Assembly: GCF_016783915.1 (NCBI RefSeq)
Contig: NZ_JADHVT010000039.1
Span: 1-33,124, forward strand
DNA: 33,124 nucleotides
Source: Acidovorax sp.
Lineage (GTDB): Bacteria; Pseudomonadota; Gammaproteobacteria; Burkholderiales; Burkholderiaceae_C
Direction of reading: 5' to 3'
How positions within the stretch are numbered: the stretch's first letter is position 1; each line of letters begins with the position of its first letter. Shown piece by piece: positions 21,846 through 30,041 of this stretch. The position numbers and the translations under genes were made by a program. The notes under the pieces were generated by a model. The model saw only the letters and a program-made list of their open reading frames with translations. It had not been told where the DNA came from and did not search any database.

Positions 21846-22595
21846 ATGAACGCCCGCATCGACACCCTGCACGCCACAGCCCCCACCACCCCACTGCCGC
21901 TGAGCGCCGAGCAGCAGATCGGCCAGATTGCCGTGCAGTTGCCGGGCGCCACGGCGGTGTTTCGGCGCCTCAAGCTGGACTTCTGCTGCGGCGGCCAAGT
22001 GAGCCTGGCCAAGGCGGCTGCCGACAAGGGGCTGGACGCCGACGCCGTGCTGGCCGAGCTGGCGGCCCTGCAGCGCAGCGACGCCGTGCCCGAGGCAGCG
22101 TCGCCCAGCGCGCTCATCGACCACATCCTGGCGCGCTACCACGAGGTGCACCGCCAGCAGCTGCCCGAGCTGATCCGCATGGCCCGCCGCGTGGAGGCCG
22201 TGCACCGCGACCACCCGCAGGTGCCGGTCGGCCTGGCCGACCACCTGGAGGCCATGCACGAGGAGCTGCTGTCGCACATGCTCAAGGAAGAGCAGGTGCT
22301 GTTCCCCATGCTCAAGAACGGCGGCAACCCGTTTGTGGGCCAGCCCATCGGCATGATGCGCGCCGAACATGTGGACCATGGCGAGGCGCTGGACAAGCTC
22401 AACGCGCTGACGAATGACGCCACGCCTCCCCAAGGTGCATGCAACACCTGGCGCGCGCTCTACGCGGGCATTGCCCAGCTGGGCGACGACCTCATCAACC
22501 ACATCCACCTGGAAAACAACGTGCTGTTTCCGCGGTTCGAAGCCAGCGCTGCACCCGCGCAAGCTTGTGCCACGTCAGCCTGCGGCTGCCAGTGA
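21846..22595 (+). CDS. ytfE: Iron-sulfur cluster repair di-iron protein (RIC/YtfE/ScdA), 249 residues
   Basis: The N-terminal ScdA_N domain has the FCCGG motif (Cys47, Cys48); the rest is a hemerythrin-like four-helix domain with iron ligands in IDHILARYHEVHR, HLEAMHEELLSHMLKEEQ, MRAEHVDHGE and INHIHLENNVLFPRF. RIC proteins restore Fe-S clusters and release NO-bound iron after nitrosative stress. The gene starts at 21846 after AAAGGA, and is divergent from its probable repressor NsrR. The truncated haemoglobin follows almost without gap. The Cys-containing tail (SACGCQ) is not part of the core. Confidence 0.94.
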   Translation: MNARIDTLHATAPTTPLPLSAEQQIGQIAVQLPGATAVFRRLKLDFCCGGQVSLAKAAADKGLDADAVLAELAALQRSDAVPEAASPSALIDHILARYHEVHRQQLPELIRMARRVEAVHRDHPQVPVGLADHLEAMHEELLSHMLKEEQVLFPMLKNGGNPFVGQPIGMMRAEHVDHGEALDKLNALTNDATPPQGACNTWRALYAGIAQLGDDLINHIHLENNVLFPRFEASAAPAQACATSACGCQ

Positions 22596-22612
22596 GCCAG
22601 CACACTGCCGCC

Positions 22613-23098
22613 ATGACCGAAGAATCCCACCCTACACAGACCGCCGGCAAGCTCGCCCCCAGCGCGGAGAGCATCACGCAACTGGTGCACGGCTTTTACG
22701 GGGATGTGCGGCGCGACCCGCTGCTGGGCCCGGTGTTTGAAAAGGCCCTGCACGGCCAGTGGGACGCCCACCTGCAGCGCCTGGTGGACTTCTGGAGCAC
22801 CGTCGCGCTGGGCGCCCGCAGCTTCAAAGGCGATGTCTTCGGCAAACACATGGCGCTGGAGGGCGTCACACCCGCCCACTTTGCGGCCTGGGTGGCGCTG
22901 TGGCAACAGCACACCAATCGCTTGTTTGCGCCGGAGGTGGCGCACGATCTACAGGTGGCGGCCCATGGCATTGCACGCAACCTGTTCCGGGGCTACTTTG
23001 CGAACGACCCCGGTTTTGTGCAGCCCCGCGACGAGGGCCATGGGCGCGATGAGCACGGCGCCCGCCACCAGGGCAGCGGAGAAACCCAGCGAGGTTGA
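22613..23098 (+). CDS. Group III truncated haemoglobin, 161 residues
   Basis: A trHb of the group III type: VHGFYGDVRRDPLLGPVF with the B-helix Tyr29, WDAHLQRLVDFWSTV, the proximal-type His79 in FGKHMALEG, then THFAAW-like PAHFAAWVALW. It likely binds and detoxifies NO or oxygen species, in line with the neighbouring nsrR and RIC genes. The start is ATG at 22613, 17 bp after the RIC stop; a GTG at 22592 that overlaps that stop as GTGA is a good alternative (seven residues longer). The last 30 residues (His/Gly/Arg-rich, DEGHGRDEHGARHQG) are outside the globin fold and unusual. Confidence 0.9.
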   Translation: MTEESHPTQTAGKLAPSAESITQLVHGFYGDVRRDPLLGPVFEKALHGQWDAHLQRLVDFWSTVALGARSFKGDVFGKHMALEGVTPAHFAAWVALWQQHTNRLFAPEVAHDLQVAAHGIARNLFRGYFANDPGFVQPRDEGHGRDEHGARHQGSGETQRG

Positions 23099-23141
23099 AG
23101 ACTGCCGACTGGCAACGCGGTCGCCAGCGCCCGCTTCTGGC

Positions 23142-23315
23142 TTATTTGCCCTTGTTGCCCGGCGTGAAGAACAGCGCCAGACCCACTGCTATCAGCGCCA
23201 CAGGCCACCACACCCGCAGCAGCTCGCGAAGGCTGATACTGATCAGCCCCAGGTTGGTCAGCAGAAAAAACACGCCCAGCACGACCAGAACGATCGCAGC
23301 GATATTGCCCTTCAT
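23142..23315 (-). CDS. Small LiaF/LiaI-type membrane protein, 57 residues
   Basis: Two transmembrane segments, AAIVLVVLGVFFLLTNLG (about 5 to 22) and VWWPVALIAVGLALFF (about 33 to 48), with the G-x-x-x-L-x-NLGLI and WWPVALIAVG pattern of the LiaF/LiaI-like transmembrane region (DUF5668 type). Such proteins are often single small membrane components of envelope-stress systems; no partner is visible here. The start at 23315 is preferred over 23321 because GAGGGA then has normal spacing. It converges with the truncated haemoglobin gene. Promoter region 23316 to 23410 on the right. Confidence 0.8.
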   Translation of the reverse strand: MKGNIAAIVLVVLGVFFLLTNLGLISISLRELLRVWWPVALIAVGLALFFTPGNKGK

Positions 23316-23410
23316 GTGCATTCCCTCGGTGTGGTTGTTGGTATGACGACGTGCATTATGGTCGCCAGCAACCAAAGGAACGCCCCAGTTTTTGCAATGG
23401 TGCAGGCCTC

Positions 23411-23623
23411 TCAGCGCCCGCGCAAGGGCCGAAGCAGGTCCGACAGCCCGTTGTGATCAATCTCGTGCATCAGCGCCAGCAACTGGCCCAACTCGCCCTT
23501 GGGAAACCCCTCGCGCGCAAACCAGTTGAGGTAGTTGCCCGGCAGGTCCGCCAGCAGCGTGCCTTTGTGCTTGCCGTACGGCATCTCGGTGGTGACCAGG
23601 CGCTGCAGTTTCTCTGCGTCCAT
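23411..23623 (-). CDS. DUF3820 family protein, 70 residues
   Basis: A short conserved protein: MPYGKHKGTLLADLPGNYLNWFAREGFPKGELG is typical of DUF3820 (related to small putative nucleic-acid-binding or quorum-sensing-regulator-annotated proteins). Motif GKHKG and the NWF segment are the main conserved parts. It is 13 bp after the SUI1-like gene on the same strand, so probably in one operon with it and the DUF2721 gene. Function unknown. Confidence 0.85.
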   Translation of the reverse strand: MDAEKLQRLVTTEMPYGKHKGTLLADLPGNYLNWFAREGFPKGELGQLLALMHEIDHNGLSDLLRPLRGR

Positions 23624-23636
23624 TGCCCTGCCCCGC

Positions 23637-23999
23637 TCAGCCGCCCGCGCGCTTGACCTTGTGGCCCAGCTTCTGCAGCGCGGCCATCACACGCTCCACA
23701 TGATCGCCCTGCACCTCGATCACGCCGTCCTTCACCGTGCCGCCGCTGCCACAGGCGGCCTTGAGCTGCTTGCCCAGCTGCTCCAGCGCGGCCTCGTCCA
23801 CCAGCACACCCTTGACCAAGGTGACCGCCTTGCCGCCACGCCCTTTGGTCTCGCGCGAGACGCGCACGATGCCGTCGCCCGTGGGCAGCGGTTTGTTCTG
23901 CTTGCACACGCACTGCGCCACCGGCTGGCGGCAGGTAGGGCACATGCGGCCTGACTCGGTGGAATACACTAGGCCACCCAGGTCGGCAAAAGACTTCAT
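23637..23999 (-). CDS. yciH: SUI1/eIF1-like translation factor (YciH type), 120 residues
   Basis: An N-terminal Cys cluster (Cys20, Cys23, Cys30, Cys32 in CPTCRQPVAQCVC) is followed by a SUI1/eIF1 fold: VRVSRETKGRGGKAVTLVKG, then LKAACGSGGTVKDGVIEVQGDH. Bacterial YciH proteins bind the ribosome and are thought to restrict initiation under stress. The start at 23999 overlaps the stop of the DUF2721 gene by ATGA. The frame is open upstream but inside that gene. The DUF3820 gene follows. Confidence 0.92.
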   Translation of the reverse strand: MKSFADLGGLVYSTESGRMCPTCRQPVAQCVCKQNKPLPTGDGIVRVSRETKGRGGKAVTLVKGVLVDEAALEQLGKQLKAACGSGGTVKDGVIEVQGDHVERVMAALQKLGHKVKRAGG

Positions 24000-24466
24000 G
24001 GCTTCTTCCCCTCCACCTCTTGCTGCAGCATGTGAAAGTCGAGCAGGCGTGTGGCCAGCAGCGTCTCGGTCAGAAAACACACCAGCGCCAGCAAAAAGCA
24101 GGCAACGCCCGCCAGAAACCCGCCCACCGCAAGGCGGCTGGACTGAAAGTCGGTGGTTTCGCCCAGAAACAGCAGGATGATGGTCGTGCCAATGAGGAAG
24201 GCACAAAACGTCAGCAGCGCAATACAACCGTTGGCCAGCCGTCCACGCAAACGCAAGTCCGCCAGCTCCTTGTAGGCACGGGCCAGAAATTCGGGTTCGG
24301 CATTGACGCGCGCGCGGTCTTCCACCACACGCGCCCGGTCGATGATTCGGGCCAGGCGCCCCGCCACGGCGCCGATCATTCCGGACACTGCGGTGAGCAA
24401 AAACACAGGCGCCACCGCCAACTGAATGCCGTGGGTGATGGCGGAGGTATCAAGAGGCAAAGCCAT
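23996..24466 (-). CDS. DUF2721 membrane protein, 156 residues
   Basis: The start is ATG at 24466 (MALPLDTSAITHGIQLAV); an earlier TTG at 24493 is possible but weaker. Three membrane segments are predicted: about 13 to 35 (VAPVFLLTAVSGMIGAVAG), 83 to 105 (IALLTFCAFLIGTTIILLFLG) and 113 to 138 (VGGFLAGVACFLLALVCF). Between the first two is a charged stretch with RLARIIDRARVVEDRA, the hallmark of DUF2721. Function unknown. It is coupled to yciH by ATGA and forms the head of a three-gene minus-strand operon. Confidence 0.88.
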   Translation of the reverse strand: MALPLDTSAITHGIQLAVAPVFLLTAVSGMIGAVAGRLARIIDRARVVEDRARVNAEPEFLARAYKELADLRLRGRLANGCIALLTFCAFLIGTTIILLFLGETTDFQSSRLAVGGFLAGVACFLLALVCFLTETLLATRLLDFHMLQQEVEGKKP

Positions 24467-24707
24467 GGGATGCGGGTCCGAGAAAACGGTCAACTAAAAA
24501 TCAAGGCGGCCCGATTATCGGTCGCCACAGGCGGGCGGGGAGCACTCGCATTCCCTGCAGCGGCGCACGCGCAATGCCCGCATTGCAGGCCTGCGCGAAG
24601 GCACGTGGCAAGAGGGCATCTGGCAACTGCGGCGACAATGCATGCCATCACTGTTCCGTCCGCGCTGCCTTGCGTGCCTCCCTTCAACGCCTCTTCAGCG
24701 CCCTTCC

Positions 24708-25988
24708 ATGCCTTTTGCCTCCCTCGGTCTGTCCCCCGCCCTCGTCCATGCCGCCGACAAAGCAGGCTTTGTGACGCCCACGCCCATTCAGGCGGGCGCC
24801 ATTCCTGCCATCCTGCAAGGGGCGGACCTGCTGGGTGCGGCACAGACGGGCTCGGGCAAGACGGCGGCCTTTGCCCTGCCTTTGCTGCAGCAGCTACAGC
24901 TCAGCGCCACCGGGGGCCCGCGCCGGGTGCGTGCCCTGGTGCTGGTGCCCACCCGCGAACTGGCTGCGCAGGTGGGCGAAGTGCTGCGCAGCCTGGCGCA
25001 GCACCTGCAACAGCCGCTCAAGATCGCCATCGTGTTTGGGGGCGTGTCGATCAACCCTCAGATGCTGGGCCTGCGCGGCGGCGCCGACATTGTGGTGGCT
25101 ACGCCGGGCCGCCTGCTGGACCTGGTGGATCACAACGCCCTGCGCCTGTCGGCCGTCGCACACCTGGTGCTGGACGAAGCCGATCGCCTGCTGGACCTGG
25201 GCTTTGCCGAAGAATTGCAGCGCGTGCTGGCGCTGCTGCCCGCCCGGCGGCAAAACCTGTTCTTCTCGGCCACCTTTCCTGCTGCAGTACAGGCGCTGGC
25301 CGATGGGCTGCTGAACCAGCCGGTGCGCGTGGAAGTGCCCCACACGCCGGGCAACGAACCGGCCATTGAACAACGCGCCATTGCGGTGGACGCCAGCCGC
25401 CGCACCCAGCTGCTGCGCCATCTGGTCAAGGAACACAACTGGTCGCGCGTGCTGGTGTTTGTGGCCACGCAATACGCCGCCGAGCACGTGGCTGAAAAGC
25501 TGTACAAGGCAGGCATCTATGCCACGCCCTTCCACGGGGGCCTGAGCCAGGGCGCACGCAACCAGGTGCTGCAGGAGTTCAAGGACGAGCGCTGGCAGGT
25601 GGTCGTCACCACCGACCTCGCAGCGCGCGGCATCGACATTGCGCAGCTGCCTGCCGTGGTGAACTACGACCTGCCACGATCGGCTGTGGACTATGTGCAC
25701 CGCATCGGCCGCACCGGCCGCGCAGGCGAGAGCGGCATGGCCGTGAGCTTCGTGACCGCCGATGTCGAAGCGCATTTCCGGCTGATCGAAAAACGCCAAC
25801 ACCTCACCCTTGAGCGTGAGCAGATTGCGGGCTTTGAACCCACAGAGACAGCCGCCCCTGCGTCGGTCACCGATCCCCAGGGCACAGGTGGTATCAAGGG
25901 CAAGCGGCCCAGCAAAAAAGACAAGCTGCGCGCAGCAGCGGCTGCAGCGTTGGAATCACTGTCCACTGCCCATAAAAAAGGCTCCTGA
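24708..25988 (+). CDS. rhlE: DEAD-box RNA helicase, RhlE type, 426 residues
   Basis: A two-domain ATP-dependent RNA helicase: Q-motif TPTPIQ (23 to 28), AQTGSGKT (45 to 52), PTRELA (81 to 86), TPGR, DEAD at 156 to 159, SAT, then the C-terminal domain with ATQYAAEHVAEKL, TTDLAARGID and HRIGRTGR. The tail (about 375 to 426) is basic and Ala/Lys-rich, as in RhlE-like proteins with RNA-binding tails. The start at 24708 is chosen over an upstream in-frame ATG at 24642 because of family fit. It ends in a terminator hairpin whose loop holds the stop codon. The 24494 to 24707 gap has a GCAATG/CATTGC hairpin (24571 to 24586) and a possible -10 (GACAAT, about 24634). Confidence 0.93.
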   Translation: MPFASLGLSPALVHAADKAGFVTPTPIQAGAIPAILQGADLLGAAQTGSGKTAAFALPLLQQLQLSATGGPRRVRALVLVPTRELAAQVGEVLRSLAQHLQQPLKIAIVFGGVSINPQMLGLRGGADIVVATPGRLLDLVDHNALRLSAVAHLVLDEADRLLDLGFAEELQRVLALLPARRQNLFFSATFPAAVQALADGLLNQPVRVEVPHTPGNEPAIEQRAIAVDASRRTQLLRHLVKEHNWSRVLVFVATQYAAEHVAEKLYKAGIYATPFHGGLSQGARNQVLQEFKDERWQVVVTTDLAARGIDIAQLPAVVNYDLPRSAVDYVHRIGRTGRAGESGMAVSFVTADVEAHFRLIEKRQHLTLEREQIAGFEPTETAAPASVTDPQGTGGIKGKRPSKKDKLRAAAAAALESLSTAHKKGS

Positions 25989-25999
25989 AAGGAGCCTTT
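25977..25999. terminator. Bidirectional terminator between the helicase gene and the DUF6172 gene
   Basis: AAAGGCTCCT pairs with AGGAGCCTTT around a three-base loop (25987 to 25989) that contains part of the helicase TGA stop. Read on the minus strand it is followed by a run of T, so it also ends the convergent DUF6172 gene. Confidence 0.85.
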
Positions 26000-26039
26000 G
26001 GAAGAGCCGTGAAGGGCGGCAGCCCAAGCAGCCTCCGTT

Positions 26040-26384
26040 TCAGACCCCTTCGTCGTCCTCGTCCATACCATCTTCATCAGTGCCTTGCGACTCGCCTGGC
26101 GCCCTTGGCGCGCGCTTGGCGGGCTTGGCCAGAATCTCGACATAGAACTGGCTGCCGCCCTCGGCGGCCACGCCGTTGATCAACCCGGTCAAGGCCGAGA
26201 GGTGGGCCACGGCAGCGTCTTCTTTGGTGCGGCCAAACTGGCAGTCAAAGTCCCAGAAATCGGCTCCTTCGGGCAGGTCGCGGCGCCGTTCGCGCTTGAT
26301 GTATTTGCGGATTTCGTGCTTGATGGCATCCAGAACGCGGTCGCGGTTCTTGCCTTCAACATGGAGTTGGAAAGTTTTTCTCAT
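26040..26384 (-). CDS. DUF6172 family protein, 114 residues
   Basis: A start at 26384 gives MRKTFQLHVEGKNRDRVLDA, then IKHEIRKYIKRERRRDLP, and a compact domain with FWDFDCQFGRTKEDAAVAHL and GLINGVAAEGGSQFYVEILAKP. These are features of DUF6172, a small family of unknown function in betaproteobacteria and gammaproteobacteria. The C-terminal 20 residues are acidic (DEDGMDEDDEG). The frame upstream of 26384 is not used. It is divergent from the diguanylate cyclase gene and ends at a good terminator. Confidence 0.85.
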   Translation of the reverse strand: MRKTFQLHVEGKNRDRVLDAIKHEIRKYIKRERRRDLPEGADFWDFDCQFGRTKEDAAVAHLSALTGLINGVAAEGGSQFYVEILAKPAKRAPRAPGESQGTDEDGMDEDDEGV

Positions 26385-26475
26385 GGGCGATGGTAGCGCG
26401 TATGACAGATATGGATTCCCAGTCGCACCCCCCGGTGCCACAATGGTGCATTACTTTTGGTAACCACCGAGCCCG

Positions 26476-27738
26476 ATGTCCCACGACCTGCGTCTGCTGC
26501 AAATGCTGCCAGCGGCTGTGCTCGTCACGCAGGACGGCGCCATCCGTTTTGCCAACGCGGCCAGCATGGAGCTGCTGGAAGCGCCCAGCACCGAGAGCCT
26601 GATAGGCCGCATGTCCGGCGACTTTGTGCACCCCCTGGACCAGGTGCGCTCCACCAACCGCATCCAGCAGGTAGCGGTGCCCGAGCAGGCCGGCCGGCCC
26701 AACAAGTCGTCCGAGTTCCGCATCCGCACAGAGCGCGGCAACCTGCGCATGGTGCTGATCAGCAGCGTGGCCATTGAATGGGATGGCGCACCGGCCGTGC
26801 TGATGTGCGGCATGGACATGACGCACCAGAGCGAGATCGAGGCCCAGCTGCGCGAGAGCGAGCAGAACTTCCGGCGCCTGTTCGAGAACATGCAAGACGT
26901 GTACTACCGCACCGATGCCCAGGGCATCGTGCAGCATGTGGGTCCCGGGGTGCGCCGGGTGCTGGGCTACGAGCCCCATGAAATCGAGGGTCGCACCGCC
27001 GAGTCGTACTACCCGCAGAGCACCGACCGCGATGCGTTCAAGGCCGCCATCATGGAGCATGGCGAGGTGTCGGATTTTCCGGGCCAGATGGTGCGACGCG
27101 ACGGTACCGTGATCGACATCTCCATCAGCAGCCATTTGCTGTACGACCACGCGGGCAATTTTGCGGGGGTGGAAGGCATCTACCGCGACGTGACGCAGCG
27201 CAAGAACCTGGAGCGCGAGCTGCAGCGCCTGGCCACCACCGACATGCTGACGAGCATTGCGAACCGCCGCGCATTTTTGGAGTGCGCCGAGTCGGCCTAC
27301 GCCCACTCGCGCAGCAACGGCGAGCCGCTGACCTTGCTGATGCTGGACCTGGATCACTTCAAGGCCATCAACGACCGTTTTGGCCACCTGGAGGGCGACC
27401 GTGCCCTGATGGCGTTTGCACAGGCCATCAAGGGCCAGCTGCGTGCCAGCGATGCCGTGGGGCGCCTGGGTGGCGAAGAGTTTGGCGTGCTGCTGCCACT
27501 GACCACACTGGCCGAAGGCATGGAAGTGGCCACGCGCATGCTGCACAGCATCCGCGCGCTGCAGCTCATCGACGATGCGGGCCACAGCTACCGCATCACC
27601 ACCAGCCTGGGCGTGGGCACTTTCCGCCATAACGACCGCAGCCTGCGTGACATGCTCGACCGTGCGGACCAGGCGCTGTACCTGGCCAAGCACCGGGGAC
27701 GTAACCAGGTGGCTTCGCTCGAAACGCTGGACGAGTAA
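26476..27738 (+). CDS. PAS-PAS-GGDEF diguanylate cyclase, 420 residues
   Basis: A cytoplasmic signalling protein that should make cyclic di-GMP from two GTP. PAS one covers about 5 to 115 and PAS two about 125 to 245 (LRESEQNFRRLFENMQDVYYRT, then GIYRDVTQRKNLERELQRL). The GGDEF domain is 255 to 420, with LMLDLDHFKAINDRFGH, the active-site loop as GGEEF (332 to 336) and an intact product-inhibition site RASD (323 to 326), correctly five residues before it. No membrane segment is visible, so the PAS domains likely sense a cytoplasmic ligand or redox state. A CACAAT -10-like element is about 30 bp before the ATG. Confidence 0.92.
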   Translation: MSHDLRLLQMLPAAVLVTQDGAIRFANAASMELLEAPSTESLIGRMSGDFVHPLDQVRSTNRIQQVAVPEQAGRPNKSSEFRIRTERGNLRMVLISSVAIEWDGAPAVLMCGMDMTHQSEIEAQLRESEQNFRRLFENMQDVYYRTDAQGIVQHVGPGVRRVLGYEPHEIEGRTAESYYPQSTDRDAFKAAIMEHGEVSDFPGQMVRRDGTVIDISISSHLLYDHAGNFAGVEGIYRDVTQRKNLERELQRLATTDMLTSIANRRAFLECAESAYAHSRSNGEPLTLLMLDLDHFKAINDRFGHLEGDRALMAFAQAIKGQLRASDAVGRLGGEEFGVLLPLTTLAEGMEVATRMLHSIRALQLIDDAGHSYRITTSLGVGTFRHNDRSLRDMLDRADQALYLAKHRGRNQVASLETLDE

Positions 27739-27792
27739 ACCCCATGCAATCCAGCCGTCTCCGCGTCTCTACTCGCGCGGTTGTCACGCAGC

Positions 27793-27810
27793 ACCGCTGA
27801 TTCCAGCGGT
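27793..27810. terminator. Candidate terminator hairpin after the diguanylate cyclase gene
   Basis: ACCGCTG (27793 to 27799) pairs with CAGCGGT (27804 to 27810) around a four-base loop. It lies between convergent genes. There is no T-run, so it is a weak candidate. Confidence 0.4.
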
Positions 27811-27849
27811 GATCGCCGCAGTGGATACCGTCAAGGGCGCCGTTGCGGG

Positions 27850-28053
27850 CTAGAGCCGCATCCGCTCCTGCTGCAGGTTCCACAGGCAGGCCGCAATGCC
27901 GAGCAACATTTCCATCACATGCTCCGATCCGCTGCAGGAAAGCTCCAGGTCGTCGATGATCACGGCCAGCTGCGAGATGGCATCCTCCGGTGCAGCGGCA
28001 CCGCCGTTGCGGGCCACTTCGGCAATCGCAATCAATACGTCGGTGCGGTTCAT
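27850..28053 (-). CDS. Hypothetical protein following the chemotaxis receptor, 67 residues
   Basis: A small acidic, probably all-helical protein (MNRTDVLIAIAEVARNGGAA, then AISQLAVIIDDLELSCSGSEHVMEMLLGIAACLW). I do not recognise the family. It starts 15 bp after the stop of the chemotaxis-receptor gene on the same strand, so it is likely in its transcript and may work with it. No signal peptide or membrane segment. Confidence 0.65.
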   Translation of the reverse strand: MNRTDVLIAIAEVARNGGAAAPEDAISQLAVIIDDLELSCSGSEHVMEMLLGIAACLWNLQQERMRL

Positions 28054-28068
28054 GGCGGATGAATGGAC

Positions 28069-29730
28069 TTAGCGCTCAGACAGGGCCAGCTGGGCCGACT
28101 GAGCCTCCCTGCCCTGCAGAGCAAGCGCTGGTGCGGGGCCGCCCAACGGCAAGCGGGAGGCAGTGTTCGCATCCAAGGCAGCATCGGGCGCCAGGCGGAA
28201 CTGATGAATCACCTCCAGCAGGCGCCGCACCTGATTCTTCATGCCCGTCGAGGCGGATGAACTGTCGTCTACCAGTGCCGCGTTCTGCTGCGTGGCAGTA
28301 TCCAGCTGGCGCACGGCTTCGCCGATCTGTGCAATGCCCCGGGCCTGCTCTTGCCCCGCGTCCTTGATGGCTGTAATGAGCGACACCACCTGGTTCACAT
28401 GGTGCACGGTGTTGGCCACACGCTCACCCGCCTGGCCCACCAGCGTGGATCCACGCTCCACGCCCTGCACGCTGGCCGAGATCAGCCCGCGAATCTCACG
28501 GGCGGCCATGCTGCTGCGCTGCGACAACCCCCGCACCTCGCCCGCCACGACGGCGAAGCCCCGGCCCTGTTCACCGGCACGGGCAGCCTCTACCGCCGCA
28601 TTCAGCGCCAGCAGGTTGGTCTGGAAAGCGATGTCGTCGATCACCTTGATGATGTCTGTGATCTTCTGCGACTGGGTCTTGATCTCCTGCATGGTGGCGA
28701 TCACGTCCCGCATCACGCTGCCGCCTTCGTTGGCCACGTTGCTCGCCTCCTGCGCCAGGGCGGTGGCACGCTGGGCGTTGTCGGTGTTGTGCTGCACGGT
28801 GATGGTCAACTGCTCCATCGAAGCGGCCGTCTCCTGCAGGTTGGACGCCTGCACCTCGGTGCGGCGCGCCAGGTCTTCGGTGCCGCCCGCCATCACCACA
28901 GCCTCATGGGCGACAGTCTCGGTACTGGCGCGCACCTCGGTGATCACACGCACCAGCTGGTGGTTCATCTCGCGCAGGGCACCCAGTAGCTCGGCAGTCT
29001 CGTCGTTGCCGCGCACATCGATCTGCGCTGTCAGATCGCCCCCCGCCACGGTGCGCGCCAGCACCACGGCCTGACGCAGCGGCCGCGAGATGGAGCGGGT
29101 GATGACCCACGCCATCGCAGCACCTGACAGCAATGCCAGGGCGGTAGCAGCCAGCATCCACCAGTGGATGGTGTCGCTCATGGCACGGGCCCCCGCAAAC
29201 TCTGCCGCGGCCACGTTGATCTGCAACGCCACCAGTCGTTCGATGGCGTCCTGCACCTTGAGCGCGTTGGGACGGATCTGGGTGATGTACAGCTCGGAGC
29301 CGTCGTCGTACTTGCCCGCCACCAGCGCAGCAGACGCAGGGATCAGGCCTTTGTCCAGGTAGGTGGCGTTGGCGTTGGCAAAGGCCTGCGCCAGGGCCTG
29401 TTCCTCGGCCCCCAGCGGCTTGGCTGCGTACTCTTTCCACAGGGTCTGGATGCGCTCGACATTGGCGGTCAGGGCCGTGTGGCTGGCCTCCAGGTTACTG
29501 GTGCCAGGGTCCATCAGCATGTCCATCACCAGCACGCGGTTGCGCTGCGTCAGGTGGCTGATCTCGGCCAACACACCCATGGGCACGGTGCGGTCGCCAT
29601 ACAGCGCTGCACTGCGCTCGGTCAACCGCTTGGCACCGCTGATGCCGCCAGCCGCCAGGGCCGAGATCAGCAGCAGCAACACGGCGAATGCCAGGGCCAG
29701 GCGGGTACCAATTTTCATTTTTTGAAGCAT
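28069..29730 (-). CDS. Methyl-accepting chemotaxis protein, 553 residues
   Basis: A transmembrane chemoreceptor: membrane segment one (about 10 to 30), a periplasmic four-helix-bundle-type sensor (about 40 to 185), segment two (about 192 to 214), HAMP, then a long cytoplasmic signalling domain with the conserved hairpin [20 protein letters not shown] and [16 protein letters not shown]. It should pass ligand signals to CheA/CheW. The C-terminus (SAQLALSER) lacks the NWETF-like pentapeptide that docks CheR and CheB. The start at 29730 (MLQKMKIG) is preferred, with AAAGA upstream; MKIG at 29718 is an alternative. A Pho-box-like sequence on the same strand lies about 130 bp upstream. Confidence 0.93.
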   Translation of the reverse strand: MLQKMKIGTRLALAFAVLLLLISALAAGGISGAKRLTERSAALYGDRTVPMGVLAEISHLTQRNRVLVMDMLMDPGTSNLEASHTALTANVERIQTLWKEYAAKPLGAEEQALAQAFANANATYLDKGLIPASAALVAGKYDDGSELYITQIRPNALKVQDAIERLVALQINVAAAEFAGARAMSDTIHWWMLAATALALLSGAAMAWVITRSISRPLRQAVVLARTVAGGDLTAQIDVRGNDETAELLGALREMNHQLVRVITEVRASTETVAHEAVVMAGGTEDLARRTEVQASNLQETAASMEQLTITVQHNTDNAQRATALAQEASNVANEGGSVMRDVIATMQEIKTQSQKITDIIKVIDDIAFQTNLLALNAAVEAARAGEQGRGFAVVAGEVRGLSQRSSMAAREIRGLISASVQGVERGSTLVGQAGERVANTVHHVNQVVSLITAIKDAGQEQARGIAQIGEAVRQLDTATQQNAALVDDSSSASTGMKNQVRRLLEVIHQFRLAPDAALDANTASRLPLGGPAPALALQGREAQSAQLALSER

Positions 29731-29861
29731 CTGAATCTTTCGTGAAGGTCCACCAGGGCGCCGCCGCCTTGTGGGAGCGAACGCGTGTTGCCGCAGGGGA
29801 AAGCCCACTACCCGCCATGCACCGCGCCCCGACGGCATGCAAAAGATACTAATTGTTTCAA

Positions 29862-29880
29862 ATGACAAAATAATGACGAA
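29862..29880 (-). promoter_or_regulatory. Pho-box-like direct repeat
   Basis: On the minus strand GTCAT occurs twice with an 11-bp period (29877 to 29873 and 29866 to 29862), the second preceded by T as TGTCAT; about 12 of 18 positions match the E. coli PhoB box. It lies between the chemoreceptor gene and pstS and is oriented toward the former. Suggestive only. Confidence 0.35.
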
Positions 29881-29922
29881 CTGAGAAACCTTGCTCGCTC
29901 CCGACCTTGATTAAAATCGGCG

Positions 29923-29967
29923 CCATTGTGCTAGGATCGGCACAAAAGTGCTCAATCCGCACAATGG
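29923..29967. promoter_or_regulatory. Nested inverted repeat in the pstS leader region
   Basis: CCATTGTGC (29923 to 29931) pairs perfectly with GCACAATGG (29959 to 29967), with a smaller GCAC/GTGC hairpin at 29940 to 29951 inside. It is 75 bp before the pstS start. The 311-bp gap (29731 to 30041) is otherwise relatively AT-rich, with no open frame that I would call. A similar ATTGTGC...GCACAATGG pair lies near 32770 to 32816, before the exonuclease gene. Confidence 0.55.
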
Positions 29968-30041
29968 TCGCGCATGGATTTCAATCACACCAGAAATCGG
30001 CACGGCATATCGTTATTCATAAAAACCATTACACAAAACAC

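Noticed and set aside
29939-29951. Sigma-54 promoter (GGCAC...TGC) before pstS
   Set aside because: The GG to GC spacing is nine rather than ten bases, and the sequence is better explained as part of the nested inverted repeat.
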